DNA of 64,000 nucleotides from Lewinella sp. JB7 (GTDB lineage Bacteria; Bacteroidota; Bacteroidia; Chitinophagales; Saprospiraceae). The notes beneath the pieces were generated by a model, which was not told the origin of the DNA, ran no database searches, and was given only the letters and a program-made list of their open reading frames with translations. Below, in pieces: positions 30,936 to 40,275 of the stretch. Made by a program: the position numbers and the translations under genes. The stretch lies in contig NZ_JANCTD010000013.1 in assembly GCF_024297185.1 (NCBI RefSeq), positions 1 to 64,000 of the forward strand, written 5' to 3'. How positions within the stretch are numbered: position 1 is the first letter of the stretch; every line of letters begins with the position of its first letter.

Positions 30936-32528
30936 TCAATCGGGTTGACTGCCCCACCAGTCGGCGTTGGGCTCCCAATCGGCCTCGTAACGGGCTTTCC
31001 TCTGGGCTTCGAGCCACGGCATCAGTTCGTCGCGGTAGCGGTCCCGCACCCGTTGCCGGGCGGCGGCGGAGTAGGTCGGGTCGGACGTGGGCAGGCGGGC
31101 CTGGCGACGGTTCAGGTGGTCCAGGAGACTCGCGTACATCGTGGCCGCTCGCTCGGTCTCCTTGCCGGACAGATCGGAGGCTTCCCCCGGGTCGGAGGCC
31201 AGGTGGTATAATTCATTGCGCCCGTCCTCGTAGTAGTGAATCAGTTTCCATTCGCCCCGGCGCAGAATGGAACTGGGTTCGCCCCCCTGATTGCCGTAGT
31301 GCGGGTAGTGCCACACCAGTTCCCGCTGTGGCAGGCTATCCCCGGCAATAACGCCGGCTAGGCTTGTCCCGTCGTGATGCACCTCCGGCCGTAGGGGTAA
31401 TCCCGCCAGATCGAGGAGGGTGGGATAAAGGTCGGCCCCGGTGACCGTGGCCTCCGGGCGGCTGCCCCCGACCGTTGTTCCGGGAGCGTAGATGATGTAA
31501 GGGACCTTGATGCCGCCCTCCCACTGGTAACCCTTGCCGCCGCGCAGGGGACGTAAATTCGTTGCGTATCCGTCGCCACTGACCACGCCCCCGTTGTCGG
31601 AGGTGAATACAATGATGGTATTTTCCAGTAGGCCCTGGGCCCGCAAAGTATCGAGTACAATGCCGACGGCATCGTCCATTTGCTCTACGAGACCGCCGTA
31701 AACTGGCTGATCCTGGTACAGCTTATAGGGAAGGACGCGCTCCATGGCAAACCCCTGATCCTCGATGCCCCGGGCAATAGCCTTCTTGCGGTATTTATCC
31801 CACTTCTCCCGGGTACTCTGAATGGGAGCGTGGACGGCGTAGAAAGATAGGTAGGCGAAAAAACTGGTGTCCCGGTGCTGGGTAATGAAGTCCGCGGTTT
31901 CCCGCGCCAGCCGGAGGGACAGGTTCTCACCGGGGCGGCGGTCGGGGAGGTTGGGGTTGTCGTAGGGGTCGAAGAAGCCGCCCCGCGGGGAGCCGCTGTC
32001 GTATCCGCCGACGTTGACTTCGAATCCGTGGTCGGTCGGCCACGAGTCCTGTCCGCCGAGGTGCCACTTGCCGGCGAAGAAGGTCCGGTAGCCGGCCCCC
32101 CGAAATGCTTCGGACAGAACCGTCAGCGAATCCGGTAGCGCGCGTACGTACTGCGCCGGCAGCAGCATATCGTGGCGGCCGGCGGAGGTCCAGTCCGTTC
32201 CGGCCCTGGCGCCGATCCAGTCCGTGATGCCGTGGGCGGTAGCGAACTGGCCGGTGAGCAGACTCGCCCGACTGGGACTGCACACCTGACAATTGGCGTA
32301 TCCGTTCACGAAGGTGGCCCCCATCGCGGCGAGGGCATCGATGTTGGGAGTTTCGTAAAAGTCGGACCCCATACATCCGAGATCGGAGTACCCCAGGTCG
32401 TCGGCCAGGATGAACACCACGTTCGGCCTGCGGGGGGGTGGGGTGGGCGTAGCCTCCTCGTCGGTACATCCGAGGAATACGCTAAAGAGAAAGAAGGCGA
32501 GTAAGGGGAGGGGGGAAATCCGTCTGAT
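30936..32528 (-). CDS. sulfatase (S1 family), lipoprotein
   Basis: About 530 residues. The catalytic motif CSPSR (in NCQVCSPSRASLLTG) supplies the Cys to be converted to formylglycine. The N-terminal metal site VFILADDLGYSDLG, the GKWHLGG region and FTSDNGG complete the S1 signature. Upstream of the first usual start codons (GTG or ATG near 32420) the frame encodes a good lipoprotein signal peptide, RRISPLPLLAFFLFSVFLGC, but the only candidate starts after the in-frame TAG are ATC at 32528 or ATT at 32519. A non-standard start or a point change is likely. It probably removes sulfate from polysaccharides at the cell surface. Confidence 0.85.
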   Translation of the reverse strand: MRRISPLPLLAFFLFSVFLGCTDEEATPTPPPRRPNVVFILADDLGYSDLGCMGSDFYETPNIDALAAMGATFVNGYANCQVCSPSRASLLTGQFATAHGITDWIGARAGTDWTSAGRHDMLLPAQYVRALPDSLTVLSEAFRGAGYRTFFAGKWHLGGQDSWPTDHGFEVNVGGYDSGSPRGGFFDPYDNPNLPDRRPGENLSLRLARETADFITQHRDTSFFAYLSFYAVHAPIQSTREKWDKYRKKAIARGIEDQGFAMERVLPYKLYQDQPVYGGLVEQMDDAVGIVLDTLRAQGLLENTIIVFTSDNGGVVSGDGYATNLRPLRGGKGYQWEGGIKVPYIIYAPGTTVGGSRPEATVTGADLYPTLLDLAGLPLRPEVHHDGTSLAGVIAGDSLPQRELVWHYPHYGNQGGEPSSILRRGEWKLIHYYEDGRNELYHLASDPGEASDLSGKETERAATMYASLLDHLNRRQARLPTSDPTYSAAARQRVRDRYRDELMPWLEAQRKARYEADWEPNADWWGSQPD

Positions 32529-32872
32529 GGTAGGCTATTGTGAGTGACGGAGTGAAAATAGCGTTTCGTAGACTTTTGACGCGCTCAGTATCGGAGGAAG
32601 GAAACGTCCATAGCCGCCCGATCGTGGCGAGCCCGTACCGGCGGATCAGCACCCGCGAGCGAGTATGATCGTCGCTGGGGGTGGCCTACTACTCCCGGAT
32701 CGCTAGATCATCAGCGGCGCACAAGTACAGTCTTCTGTTCCGGAAGCCGTTGCCTGGCGGAAAATGTCGGAGGGTCTTCGTGCCGGATTCCCAGTCGAAA
32801 TAAACCACCCAGCCGGCAGGGGGGGGACTGCTTATTCCGGATAAAGTTCGCACCCGCGTCCCCGCCCCGCTG
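32529..32872. other. intergenic stretch, mostly featureless
   Basis: A 344-bp gap. It contains an 18-bp G-rich motif on the minus strand (32849-32866) that recurs elsewhere in the window, and an open but start-less minus-strand frame of about 50 codons. No promoter, RNA or terminator stands out. Confidence 0.5.
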
Positions 32873-35320
32873 CTATCCCGGGAACAGACTGGCGTAATCC
32901 AGCCAGTAAACTACCTTGATGGAGACGGAGCCGGAGCGGGGGGTGTCCTTGTTCCACAGCCCGGAAAAGCTGTCGAAGTAGGTGTCCGCCTGCCGGTCGT
33001 CGAAGTCGGAAACGTTGGTTTTGTACACGACGAACACGTCACTGCCCGGAGCGAACCGCCAGCGGTAAATGACGTCGACGTTGAAGGCATCGAAGTCCTG
33101 ATCGTGGTTGCTGGCGTAGTCGGTTTCCACCAGGCGGCCGTCCTCGGCGAGCAGGTTGAACCGGTTGTAGGCCACGCCGCTCCAGTAGTGTCGCACGCGC
33201 AGGTTGAGAGTCATGTTGGCGGAAAAGCTGTACTTGCCGAAGATCCCGGCCTCCACGCTGTTGCGGTTTCGGGTGCCGAAGTAGATGTCCGTGCGCTCAC
33301 GATCATCCTCGCCGACGATGGTTTCGCGGTTAACGAAGCCGACGTCGTTGTAGTAATTGCCGCGCCAGGCAAAGCCGCTGAGGCTGAAGCGGTCGCTGAA
33401 GCGGTAGCGGGCATTAAAGTTGAAGCTGATGGAGTGGCGGTCGGTGTCGTCCCACCAACGGTTGAGGTTGAAGTTGGAACTCAAGCGCAGCTTCTTGCGG
33501 CCGTCGGTGCCGACCCACCCTCCGATGTTGCTGTAGCCGGGGCCGCGCCAGAATCGTCCCTTCACCCGGGGTTCGAAGAAGTCGAACTGATCGCCGATGT
33601 CGTGTTCCGTCCAGAGATTGAGGTTCCAGAAGCCCTTGGTGGTGGCGTAGACGTAGCCTTCGAGGTTCGTCCCGACGTAGCGGCTCGGATGGAAGAGCCG
33701 GCGGTAGTCCAGGTCGACGCCCCCGCCGCCGTTGAGGAAATAGCCGCCGAAGAAGGGCTTGGGTTGATTGTAATTAAGCTCGGCACTCCAAAAGCGGGAG
33801 TTATTGGCGAAGAGGATGCCGAGATCATTCACGTCGTAGGTGTCGCTCTCCTCTCCGTACCTGGCTTCCCAGGTCCACTGGCCGGAGATCCGGGCCACTT
33901 CGAGTTCGAGGGCGTGGCCGCTGCGGTTATTGCCCGGCTCATACTGCCGGCTGTGCTTGAGCTCCCCCCGGATGGCGTACTCGTTGGGTTTGTTGTGCAG
34001 GTCGAAGAGCAGTCCGGTCACGTTGGCGTCGCGGGCCGCGCCCTCCCGCAGAACGTTGGTGTTGATGAGGGTGGCCGAGGAGTTATTGGGGAGGTTCTGA
34101 TCGACCGTCCAGACGCTGTAGTTGGTGAGGGGGTTGGTCAGGATCTGACGCTCCTCTCCCTCGGTACTGCGGATGGTGGCGTAGCTTTCCTGCTCGACGG
34201 CGTTGAAGATGCCGACGCCGGTGCCTTGGGCCGTGCGCCCACTGATTTTGGTGGCGTTGTAGAGTTTTGCGCGCTGGGGATTATTGATGATTTCTTCACC
34301 ATACTTGAGCGCGTCGTATACCCGATTTTGGTAGAAATTGCGGCCGCCCACCCGTCGGCTATAGAAGAGTCCGCCCTTATTGAACAGTTCCGTACCCTCG
34401 GTGAAGAACGCGCGCTGCTCGTCGAAGCGTTGTTCGAAGGGTCCCAGGTTAAGGATCTGGTCGTCGCTGCGGGCCTCCCCGAAGTCCGGGATCAGGGTCA
34501 TGTCCAGGGTAAAGGCATCGTTGAGGCCCAGCTTTACGTCCATCCCTCCGGTAATGCTGGTGCCGTAGGTGGCCTTTTCGTTTGGTTCCCGGCCCTGCAG
34601 ACCGTACACCGCGACGAATGGAGTCGCCTGCAGACGCAGTGGAGCCTTGATATTGTACAGACCGGTGAGAGTGCCTGACTGGTTGAGGAATCCGTCTACG
34701 TTGGGGTCGATTTCGGCCCAGAAGCTTTGCTCGTTCCGGCGGCGTAGCATGCGGACGAAGTTTATCGTCCAGGACTGTTCGTCGGTGGAAGGAAAGCGTA
34801 GGGCGGAGTAGGGGATGAATACTTCGACCGCCCAGCCCGCATCGGTCTGGGAGGTTTGACTGACCCACACGGCATCCCAGTTGGAGTCTTCGCGGCCGCC
34901 CTCCTGCTTGGCGTCGAACTGCACGTTTGCCGGAGTGATGATGAAGGTGAAGCCGTTGATGCCGCTCCGGTAAGGGTCGAGAACGAAGCCGAAAAAATCC
35001 GTGTTCCCCAGGTCGTCCCGTTCCGTTAGTTCGGACAGGATGCTGTCGGGGTGAGTATCGTAGAGGGTGGCGCCGATGTAAAGACCGCGATTATCATAAA
35101 TGACGCGTACTTCCGTTTCCTGGCTGGCGGGCAGTCCGGGGGTCGGGCGCAGGGTGATAAAATCCTTTCCCGGTGGTACATCTTGCCAGACGGGCTCGTC
35201 CAGGATACCGTCGATCTTAATGGAAGCGTCGGTCCGTACGGCGTCCAGGGTAGGCTTGTCCTGGGCCGTCAGGGCGGGGAGCAGCAGACTGAGGAGTACG
35301 AGGGTAAAGAGTTTTTGCAT
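32873..35320 (-). CDS. DUF5916 outer-membrane protein with CBM9-like domain
   Basis: An 815-residue exported protein with a signal peptide ending ALTAQ. Residues ~25-215 form the carbohydrate-binding family-9-like domain (IKIDGILDEPVWQDV is its typical opening). The rest is the DUF5916 region, rich in alternating aromatic strands and W/Y/F-ended turns, ending VVYWLDYASLFPG, consistent with an outer-membrane beta-barrel. Members are common in Bacteroidota beside hydrolases. The actual ligand or transported molecule is unknown. Confidence 0.87.
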   Translation of the reverse strand: MQKLFTLVLLSLLLPALTAQDKPTLDAVRTDASIKIDGILDEPVWQDVPPGKDFITLRPTPGLPASQETEVRVIYDNRGLYIGATLYDTHPDSILSELTERDDLGNTDFFGFVLDPYRSGINGFTFIITPANVQFDAKQEGGREDSNWDAVWVSQTSQTDAGWAVEVFIPYSALRFPSTDEQSWTINFVRMLRRRNEQSFWAEIDPNVDGFLNQSGTLTGLYNIKAPLRLQATPFVAVYGLQGREPNEKATYGTSITGGMDVKLGLNDAFTLDMTLIPDFGEARSDDQILNLGPFEQRFDEQRAFFTEGTELFNKGGLFYSRRVGGRNFYQNRVYDALKYGEEIINNPQRAKLYNATKISGRTAQGTGVGIFNAVEQESYATIRSTEGEERQILTNPLTNYSVWTVDQNLPNNSSATLINTNVLREGAARDANVTGLLFDLHNKPNEYAIRGELKHSRQYEPGNNRSGHALELEVARISGQWTWEARYGEESDTYDVNDLGILFANNSRFWSAELNYNQPKPFFGGYFLNGGGGVDLDYRRLFHPSRYVGTNLEGYVYATTKGFWNLNLWTEHDIGDQFDFFEPRVKGRFWRGPGYSNIGGWVGTDGRKKLRLSSNFNLNRWWDDTDRHSISFNFNARYRFSDRFSLSGFAWRGNYYNDVGFVNRETIVGEDDRERTDIYFGTRNRNSVEAGIFGKYSFSANMTLNLRVRHYWSGVAYNRFNLLAEDGRLVETDYASNHDQDFDAFNVDVIYRWRFAPGSDVFVVYKTNVSDFDDRQADTYFDSFSGLWNKDTPRSGSVSIKVVYWLDYASLFPG

Positions 35321-35466
35321 GGGCGACTTTGTGGGTAGACGTCGGAGACGATACCCTTAACGACGGAAACCGCCGCGAATGGTTGCACTTTTTTCACCGC
35401 CCCCGCCCGATCTACTAAATATAAGGTATCCGGCGTGCTGGTGTTCTCTATTCGTTGACCGCCCGT

Positions 35467-35904
35467 CTACCGGCGGGCGGGATGCCAGTGCCCGACGATG
35501 GCGCCGATGACCGTGAAGAGAACAATGTGGTAAAGACCGTCGATCACGCTGAGCATGGGAGGGTCGAAGGCGAACAGGTTGCCGATGCCGTGGCCGGCCG
35601 CGACCAGCAGCCCGATCATAAGTCCCAGGGTGGCCCCCCCGGCTAACGTTGCCATCCCGGATCGCATGACGAGCCAGGCCAGGAAAAAAGCGTAGGCCGC
35701 CATAATTACGGCATTGAGGAGCATGGGCGTTACCGGATCGAGGGTAACCGCCTCCCCGTGCTTACGAAAGTTTACGTTGTCTTCGGTGGTCAGGCCGACC
35801 GCCTCGGTCCAGGCGACATTGAAGAACAGGCCGTAGAAGAGGAAGCCGATAAACATACCGGCGGCGGTGGCGCCCAGGATGGCCCACCAGTTGATGTTGC
35901 GCAT
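35467..35904 (-). CDS. DUF1761-like membrane protein
   Basis: A 145-residue protein with four membrane helices. The start NINWWAILGATAAGMFIGFLFYGLFF-like pattern followed by AW is typical of DUF1761. No catalytic residues were recognised. It is divergent from the GAF kinase gene, with about 260 bp between them. Confidence 0.72.
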   Translation of the reverse strand: MRNINWWAILGATAAGMFIGFLFYGLFFNVAWTEAVGLTTEDNVNFRKHGEAVTLDPVTPMLLNAVIMAAYAFFLAWLVMRSGMATLAGGATLGLMIGLLVAAGHGIGNLFAFDPPMLSVIDGLYHIVLFTVIGAIVGHWHPARR

Positions 35905-36167
35905 ACGTGTAGGGGGTTGATGAGGTAAGAAGCACTATCGCGGTTCCGTAAAATAAGGCTTTGCCAACAAAGCACAGCCGTGACCCGATAGGGATATATG
36001 GATGATCTTGCGGGGGGCACACGGGTTGCCGTCCACTGCGGGATCCGGAGCCGAATTTCTCATTTTTAACGAACCTATTTCCGGCTTCGTCCTGTTTTTG
36101 GGCTATTTCGTCGGAATTTTCAACTAAGATTTCCCGGGTTGATTCTTTGAAAAACTACCTTTATAAC

Positions 36168-37373
36168 GTGAGTTCTCCAAAACCGGCAAATGAAGCGGCC
36201 CGACTTGCCAATCTACGAGAGTACGCTATCCTTGACAGCTTACCTGAAGATGAATTCGACGATCTGACGGCCATTGCGGCTGAGATTTGCGGTGCACCGG
36301 TGTCGCTCATCAGTCTGGTCGACGAACACCGGCAGTGGTTTAAGTCAAGTCAGGGAATGCCCCCCAATACGCCGCAAACGTCGCGCGATCTGGCTTTCTG
36401 CGCGTACAATATCATGGAGCCGAGGGAAACGATGATCGTGCCCGACGCCCGCCTGGACCCCCGGTTTACGGACAACGAATTGGTGTACAACGAACTGAAC
36501 GTCATCTTCTACGCGGGGGTGCCCCTGGTGAGCCGCGAGGGTTACGCTCTGGGCAGTTTGTGCGTCATCGACCACGTACCGCGCGAGTTGTCGGATAGTC
36601 AACTGCGGGCGCTGGAAAGGCTGGGGCGGCAGGTCATCAAACTGTTCGAACTGCGACGGGCACTGGCTGAGGCCGAACAGAATGCCCGGGAACGGCAGCA
36701 CGCCTACCGGATTCTGCGCGATTTCAGTCACGTAATCGCCCACGACCTTAAGGCACCGCTCCGCAACATCCGCCAGGCCGGAGAGATGCTTGAGGAGGAC
36801 TACCTCAGCCTCCTGCCGCAGGACGGGGCCGAACTGCTCCGCATGATTCAGGAGCGGGCCGTGGATGCGTCTCAGATGATCGACGGAGTACTGCGGTACA
36901 GCCAGGTGACCCGTAGTTTGCAGGATGCCCACGAGAGTGTCGATATTCAACAGTGCATCGAGCGGGCGGTCCGGCAACTCGATCCGGTAGGAGATTTTCA
37001 CGTCGAATACGTAGGCAAGGTCGACCGACTCTATACTTCTTCGATCGCCCTTCTGCAGTCTTTTCAGAACCTCATCGGCAACGCCGTAAAGTTTAACGAC
37101 AAGGAGCAGGGGCGGGTCACCATCGACTGTGTCCACGAGCCCGGCGTGCAGTACGTTTTTTCGGTGGAGGATAATGGTCCGGGCATCCAGCAGGAAAGCC
37201 AGCAGGCGATCTTCCGTCTGTTTCACAGCGCGGGGACGGGTAAGACGGGCAGCCACGGCGTCGGGTTGTCGATCGTCAAGCACCTGGTCGAGGCGATCGG
37301 AGGCAGCATCCGGGTGGAATCTACGGTAGGGGAGGGGGCCAAATTCACCTTCGTCATCCCCGAGCATCGCTAG
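36168..37373 (+). CDS. GAF-domain sensor histidine kinase
   Basis: A 401-residue cytosolic kinase. The GTG at 36168 gives the usual N-terminus (SSPKPANEAARLANLREYAIL); a TTG at 36147 would add 7 residues. The GAF domain covers about 20-165 (VSLISLVDEHRQWFKSS, YALGSLCVID). HisKA has the phosphoacceptor His in VIAHDLKAPLRNI. The HATPase domain shows NLIGNAVKFND, EDNGPGI and GSHGVGLSIV. No membrane segment or receiver partner is adjacent, so it is an orphan kinase, perhaps phytochrome-like in its ATPase half. Confidence 0.9.
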   Translation: MSSPKPANEAARLANLREYAILDSLPEDEFDDLTAIAAEICGAPVSLISLVDEHRQWFKSSQGMPPNTPQTSRDLAFCAYNIMEPRETMIVPDARLDPRFTDNELVYNELNVIFYAGVPLVSREGYALGSLCVIDHVPRELSDSQLRALERLGRQVIKLFELRRALAEAEQNARERQHAYRILRDFSHVIAHDLKAPLRNIRQAGEMLEEDYLSLLPQDGAELLRMIQERAVDASQMIDGVLRYSQVTRSLQDAHESVDIQQCIERAVRQLDPVGDFHVEYVGKVDRLYTSSIALLQSFQNLIGNAVKFNDKEQGRVTIDCVHEPGVQYVFSVEDNGPGIQQESQQAIFRLFHSAGTGKTGSHGVGLSIVKHLVEAIGGSIRVESTVGEGAKFTFVIPEHR

Positions 37374-37455
37374 GGTAATCCGGAATCCGTGCGATATTTT
37401 TACTGTTTTCCAGGGAGTTACGGAGGTAGGTAGCGAAAAATAACTTATCGATAGC

Positions 37456-37486
37456 TTGTTTACGGTGGGGAACCTTCTTACCTTTG
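37456..37486 (+). promoter_or_regulatory. promoter of the rplM operon
   Basis: TTG (37456-37458), a 20-bp spacer and TACCTTTG (37479-37486) fit the Bacteroidota -33/-7 pair. The start codon of rplM follows 47 bp later. This is the clearest promoter in the window. Confidence 0.75.
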
Positions 37487-37533
37487 CGTCCGCTTTCGTA
37501 AAGCCGTCCGTACGGGGCGGGGACGCGGGAGCG

Positions 37534-37998
37534 ATGAATCAGAAAAATCAAGTTCCCTTGAATACCCTTTCCTACAAGACGCAGTCGGCCAACGCCGCTT
37601 CGGTTGACCGTAAGTGGCACGTCATCGACGCGGACGGCGAGATTGTCGGCCGCCTGGCCACCCAGATCGCCCGTGTGCTGCGCGGCAAGCATAAGCCGGA
37701 CTATACGCCCCATTTCGACAACGGCGACCACGTGATCGTCATCAATGCCGATAAGGTGCGCTTTACCGGTCTGAAGTTCAACAATAAAGAGTACCTGCGG
37801 CATACCGGATACCCCGGCGGACAGCGGAAGGCTACCCCCCGCCAGATCATGGCCCGGAAGCCGGAGCTCATCCTGGAGCACGCCGTCAAGGGTATGCTGC
37901 CGAAGACTAAACTCGGTCGCGCCCAGTACAAGAAACTCCACATCTACGCCGGTGCCGAGCATCCCCACACCGCGCAGAAACCACAGGAACTCAAATAA
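37534..37998 (+). CDS. rplM: 50S ribosomal protein L13
   Basis: A 154-residue L13 with VDRKWHVIDADGEIVGRLAT, the GDHVIVINADKVRFTG core and HTGYPGGQR. The ATG at 37534 directly follows an 18-bp G-rich motif and gives the usual short N-terminal extension (MNQKNQVPLNTLSYKT) of Bacteroidota L13. It is the first gene of the rplM-rpsI-rpsB-tsf cluster. Confidence 0.96.
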   Translation: MNQKNQVPLNTLSYKTQSANAASVDRKWHVIDADGEIVGRLATQIARVLRGKHKPDYTPHFDNGDHVIVINADKVRFTGLKFNNKEYLRHTGYPGGQRKATPRQIMARKPELILEHAVKGMLPKTKLGRAQYKKLHIYAGAEHPHTAQKPQELK

Positions 37999-38041
37999 GG
38001 GTCGGGCTTGCCCACTACCCCCCAAATCTTAATCCATTATC

Positions 38042-38431
38042 ATGGAACAAATAAACGCAATTGGTCGCCGCAAAGCCGCCGTCGCCCGCATCTACCTCAT
38101 GCAGGGAAAGGGCAATATTACCGTCAACGGTAAGGACTACAAGACGTACTTCCCCCAGACGCACGTGCAGGGCAAAATCGTGCAGCCCTTCCAGGCCATC
38201 GAGGTCGACAACGGCATCTACGACGTGAAGGTGAACGTTGACGGTGGTGGCTACAAAGGACAGGCCGAGGCCATCCGGATGGCCATCAGCCGCGCCCTGG
38301 TCAAGCTCAACGAAGACTTCCGTACCCCGCTGAAGAGCCAGAAACTGCTCACCCGCGACGCCCGCGTCGTAGAGCGCAAGAAGTACGGTAAGCCCAAGGC
38401 CCGTAAGAGCTTCCAGTTCTCCAAGCGATAG
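38042..38431 (+). CDS. rpsI: 30S ribosomal protein S9
   Basis: A 129-residue S9 with INAIGRRKAAVARIYL and the conserved basic C-terminus ending KARKSFQFSKR, which reaches the ribosomal P-site tRNA. It lies 43 nt after rplM in the same transcript. Confidence 0.97.
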   Translation: MEQINAIGRRKAAVARIYLMQGKGNITVNGKDYKTYFPQTHVQGKIVQPFQAIEVDNGIYDVKVNVDGGGYKGQAEAIRMAISRALVKLNEDFRTPLKSQKLLTRDARVVERKKYGKPKARKSFQFSKR

Positions 38432-38514
38432 TTTCGCTGCGGTGGTCTACCCGCCGGTATCCCTTAACAACCATCCGGAATTTCCCCCCTCCCGGATTAA
38501 CAATATAACAACCC

Positions 38515-39255
38515 ATGGCAAAGCCAACCCATCAGCAGCTTTTGGAGGCCGGTGTACACTTCGGCCACCTGCGCCGCAAGTGGAACCCCAAGATGTCGCC
38601 CTACATCTTCACCGAGAAGAACGGCATCCACCTCATCGACCTCAACCGTACCCTGGAGAACGTAGACCGCGCCGGCAATGCCATGCGCCAGATCGCCAAG
38701 GCCGGAAAGAAGATTCTCTTCGTTGCCACCAAGAAGCAGGCCCGCGACATCGTCACCGCCGCCGCCCAGGAGGTCAACATGCCCTACGTGACCGACCGCT
38801 GGCAGGGCGGTATGCTCACCAACTTCAACACCATCCGCCGCTCCATCCGTAAGATGCAGAACATCGAGCGCATGCTCGGCGACGGTACCCTCGACAGCGT
38901 CACGAAGAAGGAGCGTCTCACCCTCACCCGGGAGCACGAAAAGATGAACAAGGTACTTGGTGGTATCGCCGATATGCAGCGGATCCCCAATGCCATCTTC
39001 GTCGTCGACATCGTACACGAGCACCTGGCTATCGCCGAGGCTAAAAAACTGGGTATGCGCACCTTCGGTATCGTAGATACCAACGCCGACCCCACCAGCG
39101 TCGACTACGCCATTCCCGGAAACGACGACGCCAGCAAGGCCGTCGGTGTCATCACCAACTACCTGGTCGAATGCATCAAGGAAGGACTGGCCGAACGCGG
39201 GGAAGACAAGGAACAGAAGGAAAGCAGCGGGGAAGAGGTGGCTACCGCGGAATAG
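38515..39255 (+). CDS. rpsB: 30S ribosomal protein S2
   Basis: A 246-residue S2 with the opening LLEAGVHFGHLRRKWNPKM and the VDTNADPTSVDYAIPGNDD segment. The Glu/Lys-rich C-terminal tail is typical. It lies 83 nt after rpsI. The short intergenic gap to tsf carries nested inverted repeats. Confidence 0.97.
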   Translation: MAKPTHQQLLEAGVHFGHLRRKWNPKMSPYIFTEKNGIHLIDLNRTLENVDRAGNAMRQIAKAGKKILFVATKKQARDIVTAAAQEVNMPYVTDRWQGGMLTNFNTIRRSIRKMQNIERMLGDGTLDSVTKKERLTLTREHEKMNKVLGGIADMQRIPNAIFVVDIVHEHLAIAEAKKLGMRTFGIVDTNADPTSVDYAIPGNDDASKAVGVITNYLVECIKEGLAERGEDKEQKESSGEEVATAE

Positions 39256-39256
39256 T

Positions 39257-39316
39257 ATAGTGGTAGCGGGGTATGGTGGTAAAGTACCACGTACCTCCGT
39301 ACCACATTACCACTAT
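39257..39316 (+). promoter_or_regulatory. nested inverted repeats between rpsB and tsf
   Basis: ATAGTGGTA (39257-39265) pairs with TACCACTAT (39308-39316). Inside, GTGGTA (39276-39281) pairs with TACCAC (39285-39290), and a second TACCAC copy near 39299 competes for the same arm. The sequence can therefore form alternative structures. No T tract follows, so a processing site or an expression modulator is more likely than a terminator. Confidence 0.55.
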
Positions 39317-39344
39317 CTCCCCAACAAAAATCAAAATACCTACA

Positions 39345-40175
39345 ATGGCAATTAGTGCTCAAGAAGTAAAGAAACTACGGGACATGACGGGTTCCGGTAT
39401 GATGGACTGTAAGAAAGCCCTCGCGGAAGCGGACGGCGATTTCGACAAGGCCATCGAAATTCTGCGCAAGCGCGGCGAAAAGGTAGCCGCCAAGCGTGAC
39501 GACCGCGAAGCCAACGAAGGCGTGGTCATCGCTCAGGTTAACGACGCCAACGACTACGGCGTGATCGTACGGTTGAGCAGCGAAACCGACTTCGTAGCCA
39601 AGAATGATGATTTCGTAGCCTTCGCCCAGAAGATCGCCGACATCGCCCTCGAAAACCGCCCCGCGGACCTGGAAGCCCTCAACGGCCTCTCTATGGAAGG
39701 CAAACTGACCGTCGGAGAAAAAGTCACCGAAATGGTCGGCAAGATCAACGAGAAGATCAGCGTAACGGCTTACGAACAACTGGACGCCCCCCTGGTCGCC
39801 CCCTATATTCACAGCGGTTACCGGGCCGGCGTCCTCGTCGCGCTGACCAAGAACAACGACAACGCCTTCCAGGCCGGTCGTGACGTGGCCATGCAGGTCG
39901 CGGCCATGAAGCCGGTCGCCGTAAACAAAAGCGGTATCGACCAGGCCACCATCGATCAGGAACTGGACATCGCCATGGACCTCGCCCGCCAGGAGGGCAA
40001 GCCGGAAGCCATGCTCGAAAAGATCGGCCAGGGTCGCCTCAATAAGTTCTTCAAGGAAAACACCCTGGAAGCCCAGGCTTTCGTGAAGAGCGATAAGCAG
40101 AGCGTCGCCCAGTACCTCGACTCCGTCGAGAAAGGACTGAAAGTGACCGACTTCAAGCACGTAGCGCTCGGATAA
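39345..40175 (+). CDS. tsf: elongation factor Ts
   Basis: A 276-residue guanine-nucleotide exchange factor for EF-Tu. The UBA-like N-terminus with VKKLRDMTGSGMMDCKKALAE, the core SSETDFVAKNDDF and the HSGYRAGVLVAL segment are characteristic. The ATG at 39345 was chosen because the frame upstream only covers the rpsB-tsf gap. A strong terminator closes the operon at 40200. Confidence 0.96.
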   Translation: MAISAQEVKKLRDMTGSGMMDCKKALAEADGDFDKAIEILRKRGEKVAAKRDDREANEGVVIAQVNDANDYGVIVRLSSETDFVAKNDDFVAFAQKIADIALENRPADLEALNGLSMEGKLTVGEKVTEMVGKINEKISVTAYEQLDAPLVAPYIHSGYRAGVLVALTKNNDNAFQAGRDVAMQVAAMKPVAVNKSGIDQATIDQELDIAMDLARQEGKPEAMLEKIGQGRLNKFFKENTLEAQAFVKSDKQSVAQYLDSVEKGLKVTDFKHVALG

Positions 40176-40199
40176 ACCGGCAAAGCGAAATGCCCCGAA

Positions 40200-40235
40200 A
40201 GGGTCGTCTTCCCACCGGGAGGGCGACCCTTTTTT
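40200..40235 (+). terminator. terminator of the ribosomal protein operon
   Basis: Arms 40200-40213 and 40217-40230 pair over 14 bp with two G-T wobbles, loop ACC, followed by a T6 tract. Confidence 0.88.
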
Positions 40236-40275
40236 CGTTTCGGGCGTTCTCTCACAAATTCGTAACCCGCGACCC

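Noticed and set aside
32700-32830. Minus-strand frame with PAGWVVYFDWESGTKTL, resembling the end of a T9SS-sorted protein
   Set aside because: It has no start, lies in an intergenic region and the similarity is too short; possibly a gene relic but not supportable.
35362-35371. Ten-base match to the RAYT hairpin core (CGGAAACCGC)
   Set aside because: It forms no hairpin there and 10-base matches are expected by chance in 64 kb of GC-rich DNA.
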